Source of the DNA: ZC4RG30 sp046047615
GTDB taxonomy: Bacteria > Pseudomonadota > Gammaproteobacteria > Steroidobacterales > Steroidobacteraceae
DNA: 64,000 nt
Direction of reading: 5' to 3'
NCBI GenBank assembly: GCA_046047615.1
Contig: JBJOHO010000083.1
Coordinates: 68,886-132,885, forward strand
This document shows, piece by piece, positions 1-8,493 of this stretch; position 1 is the stretch's first letter; each line of letters opens with the position of its first letter. Made by a program: the position numbers and the translations under genes. The notes below the pieces were generated by a model, which saw only the letters and a list, made by a program, of their open reading frames with translations, made no database searches and was not told the DNA's origin.

Positions 1-678
1 CGGCCAGCCGAGGGTGATCTTGTGGCGGCCGAGCGGATTGTCCGGACCCGCGGGCACGACGGCCGGGAGCACCTCGCCGTTTTCCAGATGCTCCTTGCGG
101 ATCGATGCCGGCGGCCGCCAGACCGGGTCCTTCTGCTTCGACACCGTGCGCGTACTGCCCAGCGGCGTCGACCAGCCGACCCGGCCGATGCCGATGGGAT
201 GCGTGTAAACCAGCTGCTTTTCGCCAGGCTGCCGGGCGACGCGCTTGCCGTTGACGATCTTCGGCGGGAAATAGAACACGCGCAACGCCGCCAGGTTCAC
301 CACCAGGCCCTCGCGCGGCGCCTGCGGCAGGACGAACTGCGTCGGCACGAGGATCTCGCGGCCCGCACCCGGCAACCATGGGTCGATCCCGGGATTGGCG
401 CGGACGATCTCTTCATAGCCGACGTTGAAGCGGCGCGCGATGTCCGGAAGGGTGTCTTCCGGACCGGTCACGGTCACCTGCAGGTCGCCGATGACCTCAT
501 CCACGGCCGGATCGATCTCGAAGCGGTGGTTGGCCACGGGCGGCAGGGCCTTGGGCAGCGGCGGAGGAACGGCCTCGGCCTCGGGCGGCGGCGCCTGCAC
601 GACCGGCTCCATCACGGAGCAGCCCGCCACGGCCAGCAGCAACAGCGGCGCCAGGCGCCAGAGCGTCTTGTTGGGCAT
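1..678 (-). CDS. L,D-transpeptidase-family lipoprotein (3' end outside window)
   Basis: The reverse-strand frame opens at the ATG ending at 678 and runs off the window start without a stop, so only about 226 N-terminal residues are visible. The N-terminus is a lipoprotein signal with lipobox LAVAGC. A LysM-like stretch follows (residues ~65-115, containing VTGPEDTLPDIARRFNV), then the start of a YkuD domain (LVVNLAALRVFYFP; YTHPIGIGR). This order matches ErfK/YbiS-type L,D-transpeptidases, which cross-link peptidoglycan or attach lipoproteins to it in the periplasm. The catalytic His/Cys segment would lie beyond the edge and cannot be checked. It begins 11 bases after the TPM gene stop, so it is probably last in the lemA operon. 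The family call is fairly secure; activity is inferred. Confidence 0.82.
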   Translation of the reverse strand, partial: MPNKTLWRLAPLLLLAVAGCSVMEPVVQAPPPEAEAVPPPLPKALPPVANHRFEIDPAVDEVIGDLQVTVTGPEDTLPDIARRFNVGYEEIVRANPGIDPWLPGAGREILVPTQFVLPQAPREGLVVNLAALRVFYFPPKIVNGKRVARQPGEKQLVYTHPIGIGRVGWSTPLGSTRTVSKQKDPVWRPPASIRKEHLENGEVLPAVVPAGPDNPLGRHKITLGWP

Positions 679-688
679 CATCCCCACC

Positions 689-1192
689 TCAGAGCAGGAC
701 CGGCTGGTCCGGCAACTCGTTGCTGCGCGCACCAACCACCGGAAAATGGCGCCGGAGCAGTCCGGACACACGTTCGACGGCACACAAGGCGCCATCCCGA
801 TAGCGTCCTGACTGGCAGGCCGCCCGAACCTCGGCGCAGATGGCGTCCCAGTCCGCCTGCGGCACCCGCTTCGCGATGCCACGGTCGGCCACGATCTCCA
901 CCGCATGCTCGGCGAACAGCAGGTAGACCAGCACGCCGCAGTTGTCCTCCGTGTCCCAGATACGCAACTGCGCGAACACCTGCAGGGCCCGCTCACGCGC
1001 ACCCAGGCCCGCGGCAATCGCGACCGGATCAAGCGCATTCTCGATCACCAGGCGCAATTCGCCCCGATGTTCCCGCTCGGTGGTGGTGATGGCGCGGCCG
1101 ATGTCGTCCAGTGCCGCCCGTGGCAGATGCCGGCGCACGCGCCACTCGGGCCAGCAGAGATGCCGCAGCAGACGTCCCAGCATGCTCACCAC
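689..1192 (-). CDS. TPM-domain protein (short, YgcG/TPM_phosphatase family)
   Basis: This 167-residue protein carries one TPM domain. Recognisable pieces are TTTEREHRGELRLVIEN near residue 40, the ALQVFAQLRIWDTED block and GVLVYLLFAEHAVEIVADRGI. It has no obvious signal peptide. TPM proteins are often encoded beside LemA, and their biochemical role is unclear despite the old 'phosphatase' label. The frame opens with two GTG codons and an ATG (1192, 1189, 1183); the GTG at 1189 forms a GTGA overlap with the preceding TPM gene's stop, so that start is plausible. It is the third gene of a lemA-TPM-TPM-transpeptidase operon. Confidence 0.8.
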   Translation of the reverse strand: MVSMLGRLLRHLCWPEWRVRRHLPRAALDDIGRAITTTEREHRGELRLVIENALDPVAIAAGLGARERALQVFAQLRIWDTEDNCGVLVYLLFAEHAVEIVADRGIAKRVPQADWDAICAEVRAACQSGRYRDGALCAVERVSGLLRRHFPVVGARSNELPDQPVLL

Positions 1193-2121
1193 CGCCCGGA
1201 GGCACCGCCTCCGCCAAAACTGCCCCCACCACCGCCGAAACCACCCGCTCCAAAGCCACCGCTGCCGCCAAATCCGCCGTCGCGCCCGCGGCCGGCGCCG
1301 CTGTGTCCCAGCATGGCCAGCATGACGTCGCCGAGCAGCGTGATGAAGAAGGCCGCCGCGGCGAGTACGCCCGCCTGCACCACGGCCGCCGTGACGAACA
1401 GGCCGACCACGCCAGCCAGGCCGGCTGCGACCACGGCACCCAGCAGGCGCCCGAATATGGCGCGCAGCAGCGCGCCAACGCCGAGGCCGGCCACCAGCAG
1501 GAGGGGCAACAGTGCCGGCACATCGTCGGCCGGGGCCTGCCAGCCCTGTTCCGGTGGCGGCAGAGGCTCGCCTTCCACCACCTTCATGATGCGCTGCAGC
1601 CCCGCCTGCACACCGCCCGCGTAATCGCCCTCGCGGAACAGCGGCGCGATGATCTCGTCGATGATCCGGCGCGACGTGGCGTCCGTGAGCGCGCCCTCGA
1701 GGCCGCGCCCGACCTCGATGCGCATGTCGCGGTCATCCTTGGCCACCAGCAGCAACACGCCATCGTCGCTGGCCTCGCGACCCAGGCGCCAGGCTTCCAC
1801 CACGCGGATGCTGAACTGTTCGATGGCCTCGGGCGCGGTCGTCGGCACGATGAGGACGGCCAGCTGCGCGCCCTTGCGTTGCTCGAACTCAAGCAGCTGC
1901 TGTTCCAGCGTCGCCTGCTCGGCCGCCGTGAGCGTGCCGGTCTCGTCGGTGACACGGCTTTCAAGGGCCGGCACCTCGCGCGGGCCGGCCGCCTGCGAGG
2001 GCCCTGGCGACAGCGCCGCCAGCGCCAGCAGTGCGATGCTGGCCAGCCTCGCCAGGGCTGCGGGCGTTGCGGACGTCACGGCCTGGGCTGCGCTGCGGTC
2101 AGCGCGCCGGCGGCGGCGCAC
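1186..2121 (-). CDS. TPM-domain membrane protein with glycine-rich tail (YgcG-like)
   Basis: The product is about 311 residues. A signal peptide (SIALLALAALSPGPSQA) is followed by a TPM domain (~residues 50-175: RVTDETGTLTAAEQATLEQQ, DDGVLLLVAKDDRDMRIEVG, RRIIDEIIAPLF). Two or three hydrophobic segments (~195-280) come next, then a tail of glycine/phenylalanine repeats ending GGGGASGRW. This is the classic layout of the LemA partner YgcG. It starts at GTG 2121 inside the lemA 3' end (23-base overlap); a second GTG at 2079 would give a cleaner signal peptide. The function is unknown for the family; a role in envelope maintenance is inferred from the neighbours. Confidence 0.85.
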   Translation of the reverse strand: MRRRRRADRSAAQAVTSATPAALARLASIALLALAALSPGPSQAAGPREVPALESRVTDETGTLTAAEQATLEQQLLEFEQRKGAQLAVLIVPTTAPEAIEQFSIRVVEAWRLGREASDDGVLLLVAKDDRDMRIEVGRGLEGALTDATSRRIIDEIIAPLFREGDYAGGVQAGLQRIMKVVEGEPLPPPEQGWQAPADDVPALLPLLLVAGLGVGALLRAIFGRLLGAVVAAGLAGVVGLFVTAAVVQAGVLAAAAFFITLLGDVMLAMLGHSGAGRGRDGGFGGSGGFGAGGFGGGGGSFGGGGASGRW

Positions 2122-2719
2122 TGGCCGGCGCAGGGGCGCCGAAGTCGACCACGGGCGCGCGCGACACCGCCGCCTCGTTCTCCACGGTGAAGCTCGGCTT
2201 CACGTCGTGGTCGAACATCATGGCCGTGAGGTTGCTCGGGAAGGAGCGCACCGTCGTGTTGTACTCGCGCACGGCCTCGATGTAGCGGTTGCGCGCCACC
2301 GTGATGCGGTTTTCCGTGCCTTCGATCTGCGCCTGCAGGTCACGGAAGTTCGCGTCGGACTTGAGTTCCGGGTAGTTTTCGGTGACGGCAAACAGGCTCT
2401 TCAGCGCCTGCGTGAGTTGGCCCTGCGCGGCCTGGAACTGCTGGAAGGCCTGCGGATCGTTGATCAGCTGCGGGGTCGCCTGGATGGAGCCCGTGCGTGC
2501 CCGGGCCTCGGTGACACCGATCAGCACGGCCTGCTCCTGGGCCGCGAAGCCCTTGACCGTGGCGACCAGGTTGGGCACGAGGTCGGCGCGGCGCTGGTAC
2601 TGGTTCAGCACTTCGGACCAGGCGGCGGCAACGCCTTCATCCTGCTGTTGCAGCGTGTTGTAGCCACAGCCCTGCAACAGGGCCAGGCCAAGCAGCACGG
2701 CAAGGGTCTTGATGCGCAT
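2099..2719 (-). CDS. lemA: LemA family lipoprotein
   Basis: The 206-residue product matches LemA along its length: lipobox LLQGC near residue 17, NTLQQQDEGVAAAWSEVLNQ, YQRRADLVPNLVATVKGFA, and the later ARNRYIEAVREYNTTVRSFP block. It is predicted to be a membrane-anchored helical bundle facing the periplasm. The chosen ATG at 2719 places the lipobox correctly; an upstream extension to 2818 in the same frame lacks family similarity and would cross the greB start. It heads an operon with two TPM-domain genes, the usual LemA context. The molecular function of LemA is not established. Confidence 0.93.
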   Translation of the reverse strand: MRIKTLAVLLGLALLQGCGYNTLQQQDEGVAAAWSEVLNQYQRRADLVPNLVATVKGFAAQEQAVLIGVTEARARTGSIQATPQLINDPQAFQQFQAAQGQLTQALKSLFAVTENYPELKSDANFRDLQAQIEGTENRITVARNRYIEAVREYNTTVRSFPSNLTAMMFDHDVKPSFTVENEAAVSRAPVVDFGAPAPASAPPPAR

Positions 2720-2793
2720 CGTCGGCTCTCCGTCGGCAATAGCAATCCTGATCTTCACACGACCGCCCCGGGGCGGGCCACAATGTCGCTGAT

Positions 2794-3315
2794 ATGAGTC
2801 GCTATCGCCCGCCTTCAACTCCCGCCTCGAAGTACATCACGCCGGAAGGCCACCAGCGCCTCAAGGCGGAACTGGAACAGCTCTGGCGCGTGGAGCGTCC
2901 GCAGGTCACCGCGGCGGTGTCGGCGGCAGCTGCCATGGGCGACCGCTCCGAGAACGCGGAGTACACCTACGGCAAGAAGCGCCTGCGCGAAATCGACTCA
3001 CGGGTCCGTTTCCTGCGGCGGCGGCTGGACGGCATGGTGGTCGTCGACCAGCCGCCGAGCGACCGGGGCAAGGTGTTTTTCGGCGCGACGGTGACGGTGG
3101 AGGACCAGGCCGGCACGGAGCACCGGTACCGCATCGTCGGGCCCGACGAAGCCGATGGCTCGCGCGGCGAGGTGAGCATGGATGCGCCACTGGCCAGGGC
3201 CCTGCTGGGCAAGCCGCTCGACGCTGAAGTCACGCTCCAGACGCCGGAGGGCCTCCGGCGCCTGGTGGTGGTCGACATCGATTACGCCGCGCCAATCACA
3301 CACGCACGTTCCTGA
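2794..3315 (+). CDS. greB: Transcription elongation factor GreB, with an altered C-terminal tail
   Basis: The 173-residue protein binds RNA polymerase through the secondary channel and stimulates transcript cleavage in backtracked complexes. The N-terminal coiled coil contains YITPEGHQRLKAELEQLW and MGDRSENAEYTYGKKRLREI, including the acidic D-x-x-E-N-A-E tip that holds the catalytic metal. The C-terminal FKBP-like domain has VFFGATVTVED and RIVGPDEAD. The GreB-like part appears to finish at about VVVDIDYA. The last residues (APITHARS) are encoded by a 33-base copy of the neighbouring hss 3' end. No strong ribosome-binding site precedes the ATG. It is divergent from lemA. Confidence 0.93.
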   Translation: MSRYRPPSTPASKYITPEGHQRLKAELEQLWRVERPQVTAAVSAAAAMGDRSENAEYTYGKKRLREIDSRVRFLRRRLDGMVVVDQPPSDRGKVFFGATVTVEDQAGTEHRYRIVGPDEADGSRGEVSMDAPLARALLGKPLDAEVTLQTPEGLRRLVVVDIDYAAPITHARS

Positions 3316-3320
3316 ACTGC
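3288..3320. repeat. 33-base direct repeat, copy 1 (greB 3' end)
   Basis: This copy begins CGCGCCAATCACACACGC and ends GAACTGC. It matches 3339-3371 with a single mismatch (C at 3312, T at 3363); the offset is 51 bases. It supplies the last greB codons and stop. Confidence 0.93.
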
Positions 3321-3338
3321 ACGCTACCGGCCAGGCGT

Positions 3339-3371
3339 CGCGCCAATCACACACGCACGTTCTTGAACTGC
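3339..3371. repeat. 33-base direct repeat, copy 2 (hss 3' end)
   Basis: This is the second copy of the repeat at 3288-3320. On the reverse strand it encodes the last residues of homospermidine synthase (QFKNVRV) plus its TGA stop at 3347-3349 and eight bases beyond. Because it is coding here, this is likely the parental copy. Confidence 0.93.
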
Positions 3372-4762
3372 CATGCATCCGTGTTGTCGAGGTCTTCCGG
3401 AAACAGCCGCTCGCGGTCGGTGAGCGGCGTCCAGTCCGTGTAGGCACCCACCACCGGTCCGAGGTAGGGCCGGCAGATCTCCAGGTTGCGCTGGTAGTCG
3501 ATTTCGTCAGGCTCCACGAGCCCGGCGTTGGGGTTCTCCATCGCCCAGACCATGCCGGACAGCACGGACACGGTGACCTGCAGGCTGGTGGCGTTGTTGT
3601 GCGGCGCCAGGCTGCGGGCTTCGTCGATCGACAGTTGCGAACCGTACCAGTAGGCATTGCGGCGGTGCCCCGCCAACAACACACCCAGCTCGTCGATGCC
3701 GTGGGTGATGTCGTGCATCAGGATCTTCTTGCTGTCCTGGATCTTCCAGTTGCGGCCGGCGAACTCATGCACCGACAGCACGGCCGCATCACAGGGATGG
3801 TAGGCATAGTGGGCCGTTGGCCGGTAGACCACCTGTCCACCCTCGCGCACCGTGTAGTAGTCGGAAATCGAGATGGCCTCGCCATGGGTGATGAGGAAAC
3901 CATGGAAATTCCCGGCCTTGGGCGTCCAGGTCCGCACCCGCGTGGCGGCGCCCGGCTGGCTCAGGTAGATGGCGGCGCCGCCGCCGAAGTCGTGGCGACG
4001 GCCGTCCCGCGGAAAATTGCGTTCGTGGGTGCCCCAGCCCAGTTCCGCCGGCTGGCAGCCCTCCGAAACGAACCCGTCCACCGACCAGGTGTTCACGAAC
4101 TGGTTGAGCTGCTTGGGGATGGAGGACTGCTGCGTGTCGCGCTCGGCGACGTGCACCACCTTCACGCCGATGCGGCGCGCCAGCTGCGCCCAGCCCTCGC
4201 GGCTGGTCGGCGCATCGAACTCGAGCTGCGCATCCGTGGCAAGGTTGATGAGCGCCTGCTTCATGAAGTGCGACACGAGGCCCGGATTGGCACCATGCGT
4301 GAGCACCGCCGTCGGCATGCGGGACGACGCCCCGGTACGCAGTGCCAGGGCCTCCTCGCGCAGCGCGTAGTTGGTGCGCCGGCCGGCGGGCACCGTCGGG
4401 TCCGTGTAACCACCGACCCAGGGCTCGATGCAGGTATCCAGGTACATCGCCCCCTTCTCCCAGCAGAGGCGGATCAGCGCGATGCTGGAAACATCGACCG
4501 ACACGTTGAGCAGGAAGTCGCCGCGGCCGAGCAGCGGATCGAGCACGCGGCGGTAGTTTTCCCGGACCAGCGGCTCGACGATGAAATTGACCCCATGGGC
4601 CTGTGCGACCTCCCGCCCCGCGTCCTCGGCCGTGACCACCGTGATGCGCCCGGGCTGCACGCCGATGTGTCGCAGGATCAAGGGCAGCACGCCCTGGCCG
4701 ATGCTGCCGAAACCGATGATCAGGATGCGGCCGGGGAAATCGACATGGACAGGATGGCTCAT
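3347..4762 (-). CDS. hss: Homospermidine synthase
   Basis: The 471-residue protein resembles bacterial homospermidine synthases of the saccharopine-dehydrogenase-like fold. These join two putrescine units (or putrescine plus spermidine) in an NAD-dependent transfer to give sym-homospermidine. The N-terminal Rossmann motif is ILIIGFGSIGQGVLPLIL; further family blocks are LNVSVDVSSIALIRLCWEKG, YLDTCIEPWVGGY, THGANPGLVSHFMKQAL and the late SGMVWAMENPNAGLVEPDE. Length is normal for the family. Its stop lies in a 33-base repeat shared with the greB end. The start overlaps the GST stop by four bases (ATGA), so the two genes form one unit. speA nearby could supply agmatine toward putrescine. Confidence 0.93.
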   Translation of the reverse strand: MSHPVHVDFPGRILIIGFGSIGQGVLPLILRHIGVQPGRITVVTAEDAGREVAQAHGVNFIVEPLVRENYRRVLDPLLGRGDFLLNVSVDVSSIALIRLCWEKGAMYLDTCIEPWVGGYTDPTVPAGRRTNYALREEALALRTGASSRMPTAVLTHGANPGLVSHFMKQALINLATDAQLEFDAPTSREGWAQLARRIGVKVVHVAERDTQQSSIPKQLNQFVNTWSVDGFVSEGCQPAELGWGTHERNFPRDGRRHDFGGGAAIYLSQPGAATRVRTWTPKAGNFHGFLITHGEAISISDYYTVREGGQVVYRPTAHYAYHPCDAAVLSVHEFAGRNWKIQDSKKILMHDITHGIDELGVLLAGHRRNAYWYGSQLSIDEARSLAPHNNATSLQVTVSVLSGMVWAMENPNAGLVEPDEIDYQRNLEICRPYLGPVVGAYTDWTPLTDRERLFPEDLDNTDAWQFKNVRV

Positions 4763-5478
4763 GGTGCGTTGCGGACCTCGGCGGTGACGTGACGGACGGT
4801 GGGGGGCGTACGCCCCGTTTCAAGCCAGTGGGGCGGCCAGGTGCGCTCGAAGCCGGGCAGGCTTTCGACGCGGCGGAGCCACTCGGCCAAGGCAGGATAA
4901 TGCTTTTCGACGGGCAGGAAACGGGCGGAGAGCTCTTCCGCCGCCGGCGCCAGCAGGGCCTCGTGCAGCAACCGGATGTGCGGGTAGATCATGAAGTCCG
5001 CCGCAGACGGCGATTCCCCCACGATCCAGTCGCAGCGCGAGGTGCGCAGCTCGATGGTGCGGGCTTCGTTGGCGACGCGGTGCATGGCCTCGCCCAGGCG
5101 CACCATGGGCTTGCGTGCACCGCCGCGCTGCAGCGTCTGCAGCAGGTCGGTGAGCGAGGCCAGCGTGTAGGCCTGGAACTCGTTGACCACGCGCATGACG
5201 ACCGCTGCCTCTTCGGCGCTGCGGCCGAACAGCGGCCACTGCGGGTACTTGAGGTCAAGGTAGTACAGGATGGCCAGCGACTCGAAGACGACGTAATCGC
5301 CGTCGCGCAGCACCGGCAACCGCCCGCGCGGATTCATCGCCAGCATCTGCGGCGATTTGTGGTCCTGCCGGTCGAAGCGCAGCAGGTGGCTGTTGTAGGG
5401 CAGGCGCTTGAATTCGAGCGCCAGCTGGACACTCCAGCAGTGCGGGCTGCCGCTGCCCCAGAAAAGATCGATGGCCAT
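4759..5478 (-). CDS. Glutathione S-transferase family protein
   Basis: The 239-residue protein has a thioredoxin-like N-terminal domain (~1-80: IDLFWGSGSPHCWSVQLAL, NPRGRLPVLRDG with the cis-proline, and the glutathione-contacting FESLAILYYLDLKYP) and an all-helical C-terminal domain. The N-terminal SPHCWSV segment could provide a catalytic Ser or Cys. It is probably cytosolic, and its substrate cannot be told. It lies directly upstream of hss with a 4-base overlap, a pairing for which I know no functional explanation. The 165 bases between it and the divergent sulfurtransferase show no recognisable element. Confidence 0.9.
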   Translation of the reverse strand: MAIDLFWGSGSPHCWSVQLALEFKRLPYNSHLLRFDRQDHKSPQMLAMNPRGRLPVLRDGDYVVFESLAILYYLDLKYPQWPLFGRSAEEAAVVMRVVNEFQAYTLASLTDLLQTLQRGGARKPMVRLGEAMHRVANEARTIELRTSRCDWIVGESPSAADFMIYPHIRLLHEALLAPAAEELSARFLPVEKHYPALAEWLRRVESLPGFERTWPPHWLETGRTPPTVRHVTAEVRNAP

Positions 5479-5643
5479 GGGGACTCCGGGCCTGGAGACC
5501 TTGGATATTACCGGTGTTCAGTCCGGGACGGGCAAGTCGGGACATCCGTGGGAGCAGGCATGCGTGACCCTCCGGGGCCAGTGACGGGGCCTGCATTACT
5601 GCCGCACATTGTCAGGCAGCGCCGTGGCAGTGAAGATCGCGCC

Positions 5644-6495
5644 ATGACCATGCCCTTGATCAACTGCCATGACCTGCAAGCACGGCTGGCGGACCCCGTA
5701 CTGCTGCTGGTGGACTGCCGCTTCGACCTTGCCGACCGTGACTGGGGGCGCCGGGAATACCTCGGCGGGCACCTTCCCGGGGCCGTGTTCGCGCACATGG
5801 AGCACGACCTCTCGGGGCCTCTGACCGCCACCAGCGGCCGCCATCCCCTGCCCTCTGCGCAGCAGTTCGCCGCCACGCTGGGGCGCTGGGGCTTCACGGC
5901 GCACTCGCCGGTGGTGGCCTATGACCAAGGGCATGGCGCGGGCGCGGCGCGGCTGTGGTGGTTGCTGCAGGCGGCAGGCTGGCCCAGGGTGCAGGTGCTC
6001 GATGGCGGCCTGGCCGCGTGGAAGTCGGCCGGCCTGCCCCTCGAGACCGGTGTTGTGGGCCGCACTCCCACTGGCGTGGCGGCACGGGAACTGCGCGGCT
6101 GGCTGTCCAGCCTCGAGCTGCAGCAGGCACTGGCCAAAGATGCGGTGCTGCTGGTCGACGCGCGGGCGGCCGACCGCTTCGCGGGACGCAACGAGACCAT
6201 CGACCCGGTGGCCGGCCACGTTCCCGGGGCGCGCTGCCACCCGTTTGCAACCAACCTGGGCGACGATGGCTGTTTCCTCCCGGCCGACGCCTTGCGCGCG
6301 CGCTGGCACACGACCCTTGCGGGACGTGGACCCGCTGCGCTGGTGAGCATGTGCGGCTCGGGAATCACGGGCTGCCACAACCTGCTGGCGATGGCCCAGG
6401 CGGGGCTGCCGGGCGGGCGCCTCTACGCCGGCTCATGGAGTGAATGGATCCGCGATCCGGCACGGCCGGTCGCACGAGGAGAGATGGGGTCATGA
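5644..6495 (+). CDS. Two-domain rhodanese-type sulfurtransferase (SseA-like)
   Basis: This 283-residue tandem rhodanese moves sulfane sulfur from thiosulfate or 3-mercaptopyruvate to an acceptor. The N-terminal domain (~1-130) keeps the fold (LLLVDCRFDL, YLGGHLPGAVFAHMEHDLSG) but has DQGHG where an active Cys loop would be, so it is non-catalytic, as usual. The C-terminal domain (~150-283) contains DARAADRFAG and the active loop MCGSGITGC. The CGSGIT loop resembles mercaptopyruvate sulfurtransferases more than thiosulfate-type rhodaneses. The ATG at 5644 is chosen because the domain begins just after it. Its stop overlaps the speA start by four bases. Confidence 0.92.
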   Translation: MTMPLINCHDLQARLADPVLLLVDCRFDLADRDWGRREYLGGHLPGAVFAHMEHDLSGPLTATSGRHPLPSAQQFAATLGRWGFTAHSPVVAYDQGHGAGAARLWWLLQAAGWPRVQVLDGGLAAWKSAGLPLETGVVGRTPTGVAARELRGWLSSLELQQALAKDAVLLVDARAADRFAGRNETIDPVAGHVPGARCHPFATNLGDDGCFLPADALRARWHTTLAGRGPAALVSMCGSGITGCHNLLAMAQAGLPGGRLYAGSWSEWIRDPARPVARGEMGS

Positions 6496-8441
6496 GCAGC
6501 GCGTCGAACCACAAGTCTTCCCGGCCGGAGCGCAGCAACGGCGGCTGGTCCATCGAGGATGCGCTGGAGCTCTACCAGGTGCCCGCCTGGGGGATGGGCT
6601 ATTTCGGGATCAACGCAGCAGGGCACGTCGTGGTGCGGCCGGATGGCGGACCAGGCCGCGAGATCGACCTCCACGAAGTCGTGCAGGGCCTGCGTGAGCG
6701 CGACTTGCACACGCCCATCGTGGTGCGTTTCTCCGACATCCTCGCGCACCGGCTGCGCCACCTGCACGCGGCCTTCGCCCGTGCCATCGCCGAGAACGAC
6801 TATCGCAACAACTACGCCGCGGTGTTCCCGATCAAGGTGAACCAGCAACGGCTGGTGGTCGAGGAGGTCTACCGCTACGGGCGTGAGTTCGGCTTCGGGC
6901 TGGAAGTCGGTTCCAAGCCCGAACTGCTCGCGGTGATGGCGATCGCGGGCGACTCGCCGGAGCGGCTGGTCATCTGCAACGGCTTCAAGGATGCCAGCTA
7001 CATCGAGGCTGTCATCCTGGCCACCCAACTTGGCCGGACCATCATCCCCGTGGTGGAAAACCTCCCGGAGCTGGACCTCATCCTCCAGCAGGCGGCGCGC
7101 CACGGCGTGCGGCCGCGGATCGGCGTTCGCGTGAAGCTCTCCAGCGAAGGTTCGGGCCGCTGGCGCGACTCGGCCGGGGAGCGCAGCAAGTTCGGCCTGT
7201 TCATCACGGAAATCCTCGAGGTGGTGGAGGTGCTGCGCGCGCGCGGCATGCTCGACTGCCTGCAGCTCGTGCACTGCCATCCCGGCAGCCAGCTGCAGGA
7301 CATCCGCCGCGTCAAGGACGCGATCAACGAGCTGGCGCATGTCTACGCAGAGCTCAAGGGCCTCGGCGCCGGGCTTGAGTACATCGACGTGGGCGGCGGG
7401 CTTGGCGTCGACTATGACGGCAGTGGCAGCAACTTCTCCTCGTCGATGAACTACACGCTCGACGAGTACGCCAACGACGTGGTCTACCGCATCGCCAGCG
7501 TGTGCAACGCCCGCGGCGTGCCACACCCGCGCATTATCAGCGAATCGGGCCGTGCCATCGCGGCGCACCACAGCGTGCTGGTGTTCGATGTTCCGGGACG
7601 GTCGGTGCTCGACCGCTTCGCCGTCGATGAGGGCGAGGCCGCGCCGACGCTGCCGCAGCCCGTGCTCGACCTCTTCGATGCCTGGCGGTCCGTGGGCCCC
7701 CGCAACCTCGTCGAGTGCTGGCACGATGCGCAGACCGCGCGCGAGCAGGCGCTGCAGATGTTCAAGCTGGGCTTGCTGTCCTTGCCGCACCGCGGCCTGG
7801 CAGAGCGCCTGTACTGGTCTACCTGTGCCCGGGTGCGTGACGCGGCGCGGCGGCTCGATAACCTGCCGGAAGAGCTCGAGGACCTCGAGGATTCGCTGTC
7901 CGACACCTATTTCTGCAACGTCTCGGTGTTCCAGTCCTTGCCGGACAGCTGGGCCATCGACCAGCTGTTCCCGATCCTGCCGATCCATCGTCTCGATGAA
8001 CGGCCGACGCGCCGCGCGGTGCTGGCCGACATCACCTGCGATTCGGACGGCAAGATCGACCACTTCGTCAGCCACCGGGACGTCAAGCGCACGCTCGAGG
8101 TCCACGAGCTGCATGCCGACGAGCCCTATTTCCTCGCGGCATTCCTGGTCGGCGCCTACCAGGAGACGCTCGGCGACCTGCACAACCTGTTCGGCGACAC
8201 GCACGTGGCGCACATCCGTCTGCTGGAGGATGGCCACTGGTGGATCGAGGAGGTCGTCAAGGGCGACACCGCCAACCGCGTTCTGGAGTACATGGAATAC
8301 GACGTGGCGGACCTGTATCCGGCACTCGCCCGCGACTGCGAACGCGCCGTGCGCGAGGGCCGCATGACGGTCGCACAGGGCCAGGCGCTCAAGCGTTTCT
8401 ATGAGGGCGAGCTCGACGGTTATGCCTACCTCGAAGGCTGA
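6492..8441 (+). CDS. speA: Biosynthetic arginine decarboxylase
   Basis: This 649-residue PLP enzyme decarboxylates arginine to agmatine, the first step of the arginine route to putrescine. The PLP lysine is about residue 115 in VFPIKVNQQ. Other landmarks are VHCHPGSQLQDI, the phosphate-binding EYIDVGGGLGVDYDG, and the catalytic cysteine block DITCDSDGKIDHFV near the C-terminal third. Length agrees with the ~650-residue family. The ATG at 6492 sits in an ATGA overlap with the sulfurtransferase stop, implying coupling. No agmatinase or agmatine deiminase gene lies in the window; with hss nearby the likely end product is homospermidine (inference). Confidence 0.97.
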   Translation: MSSASNHKSSRPERSNGGWSIEDALELYQVPAWGMGYFGINAAGHVVVRPDGGPGREIDLHEVVQGLRERDLHTPIVVRFSDILAHRLRHLHAAFARAIAENDYRNNYAAVFPIKVNQQRLVVEEVYRYGREFGFGLEVGSKPELLAVMAIAGDSPERLVICNGFKDASYIEAVILATQLGRTIIPVVENLPELDLILQQAARHGVRPRIGVRVKLSSEGSGRWRDSAGERSKFGLFITEILEVVEVLRARGMLDCLQLVHCHPGSQLQDIRRVKDAINELAHVYAELKGLGAGLEYIDVGGGLGVDYDGSGSNFSSSMNYTLDEYANDVVYRIASVCNARGVPHPRIISESGRAIAAHHSVLVFDVPGRSVLDRFAVDEGEAAPTLPQPVLDLFDAWRSVGPRNLVECWHDAQTAREQALQMFKLGLLSLPHRGLAERLYWSTCARVRDAARRLDNLPEELEDLEDSLSDTYFCNVSVFQSLPDSWAIDQLFPILPIHRLDERPTRRAVLADITCDSDGKIDHFVSHRDVKRTLEVHELHADEPYFLAAFLVGAYQETLGDLHNLFGDTHVAHIRLLEDGHWWIEEVVKGDTANRVLEYMEYDVADLYPALARDCERAVREGRMTVAQGQALKRFYEGELDGYAYLEG

Positions 8442-8493
8442 GGTGGCGCGGTTTGCCTGACGGGACGCGCAGCGCTAGCATCGGGCGGGCAAC

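Noticed and set aside
905..1624. Proline-rich plus-strand frame
   Set aside because: It is the complement of the glycine-rich tail of the TPM protein; only low-complexity sequence.
2763..2776. 14-base perfect palindrome CCGCCCCGGGGCGG between lemA and greB
   Set aside because: Palindromes made only of G and C are expected by chance in such sequence, and no known site matches.
4789..5643. In-frame 5' extension of the sulfurtransferase
   Set aside because: It overlaps the GST on the other strand and shows no family similarity; the rhodanese fold begins after 5644.
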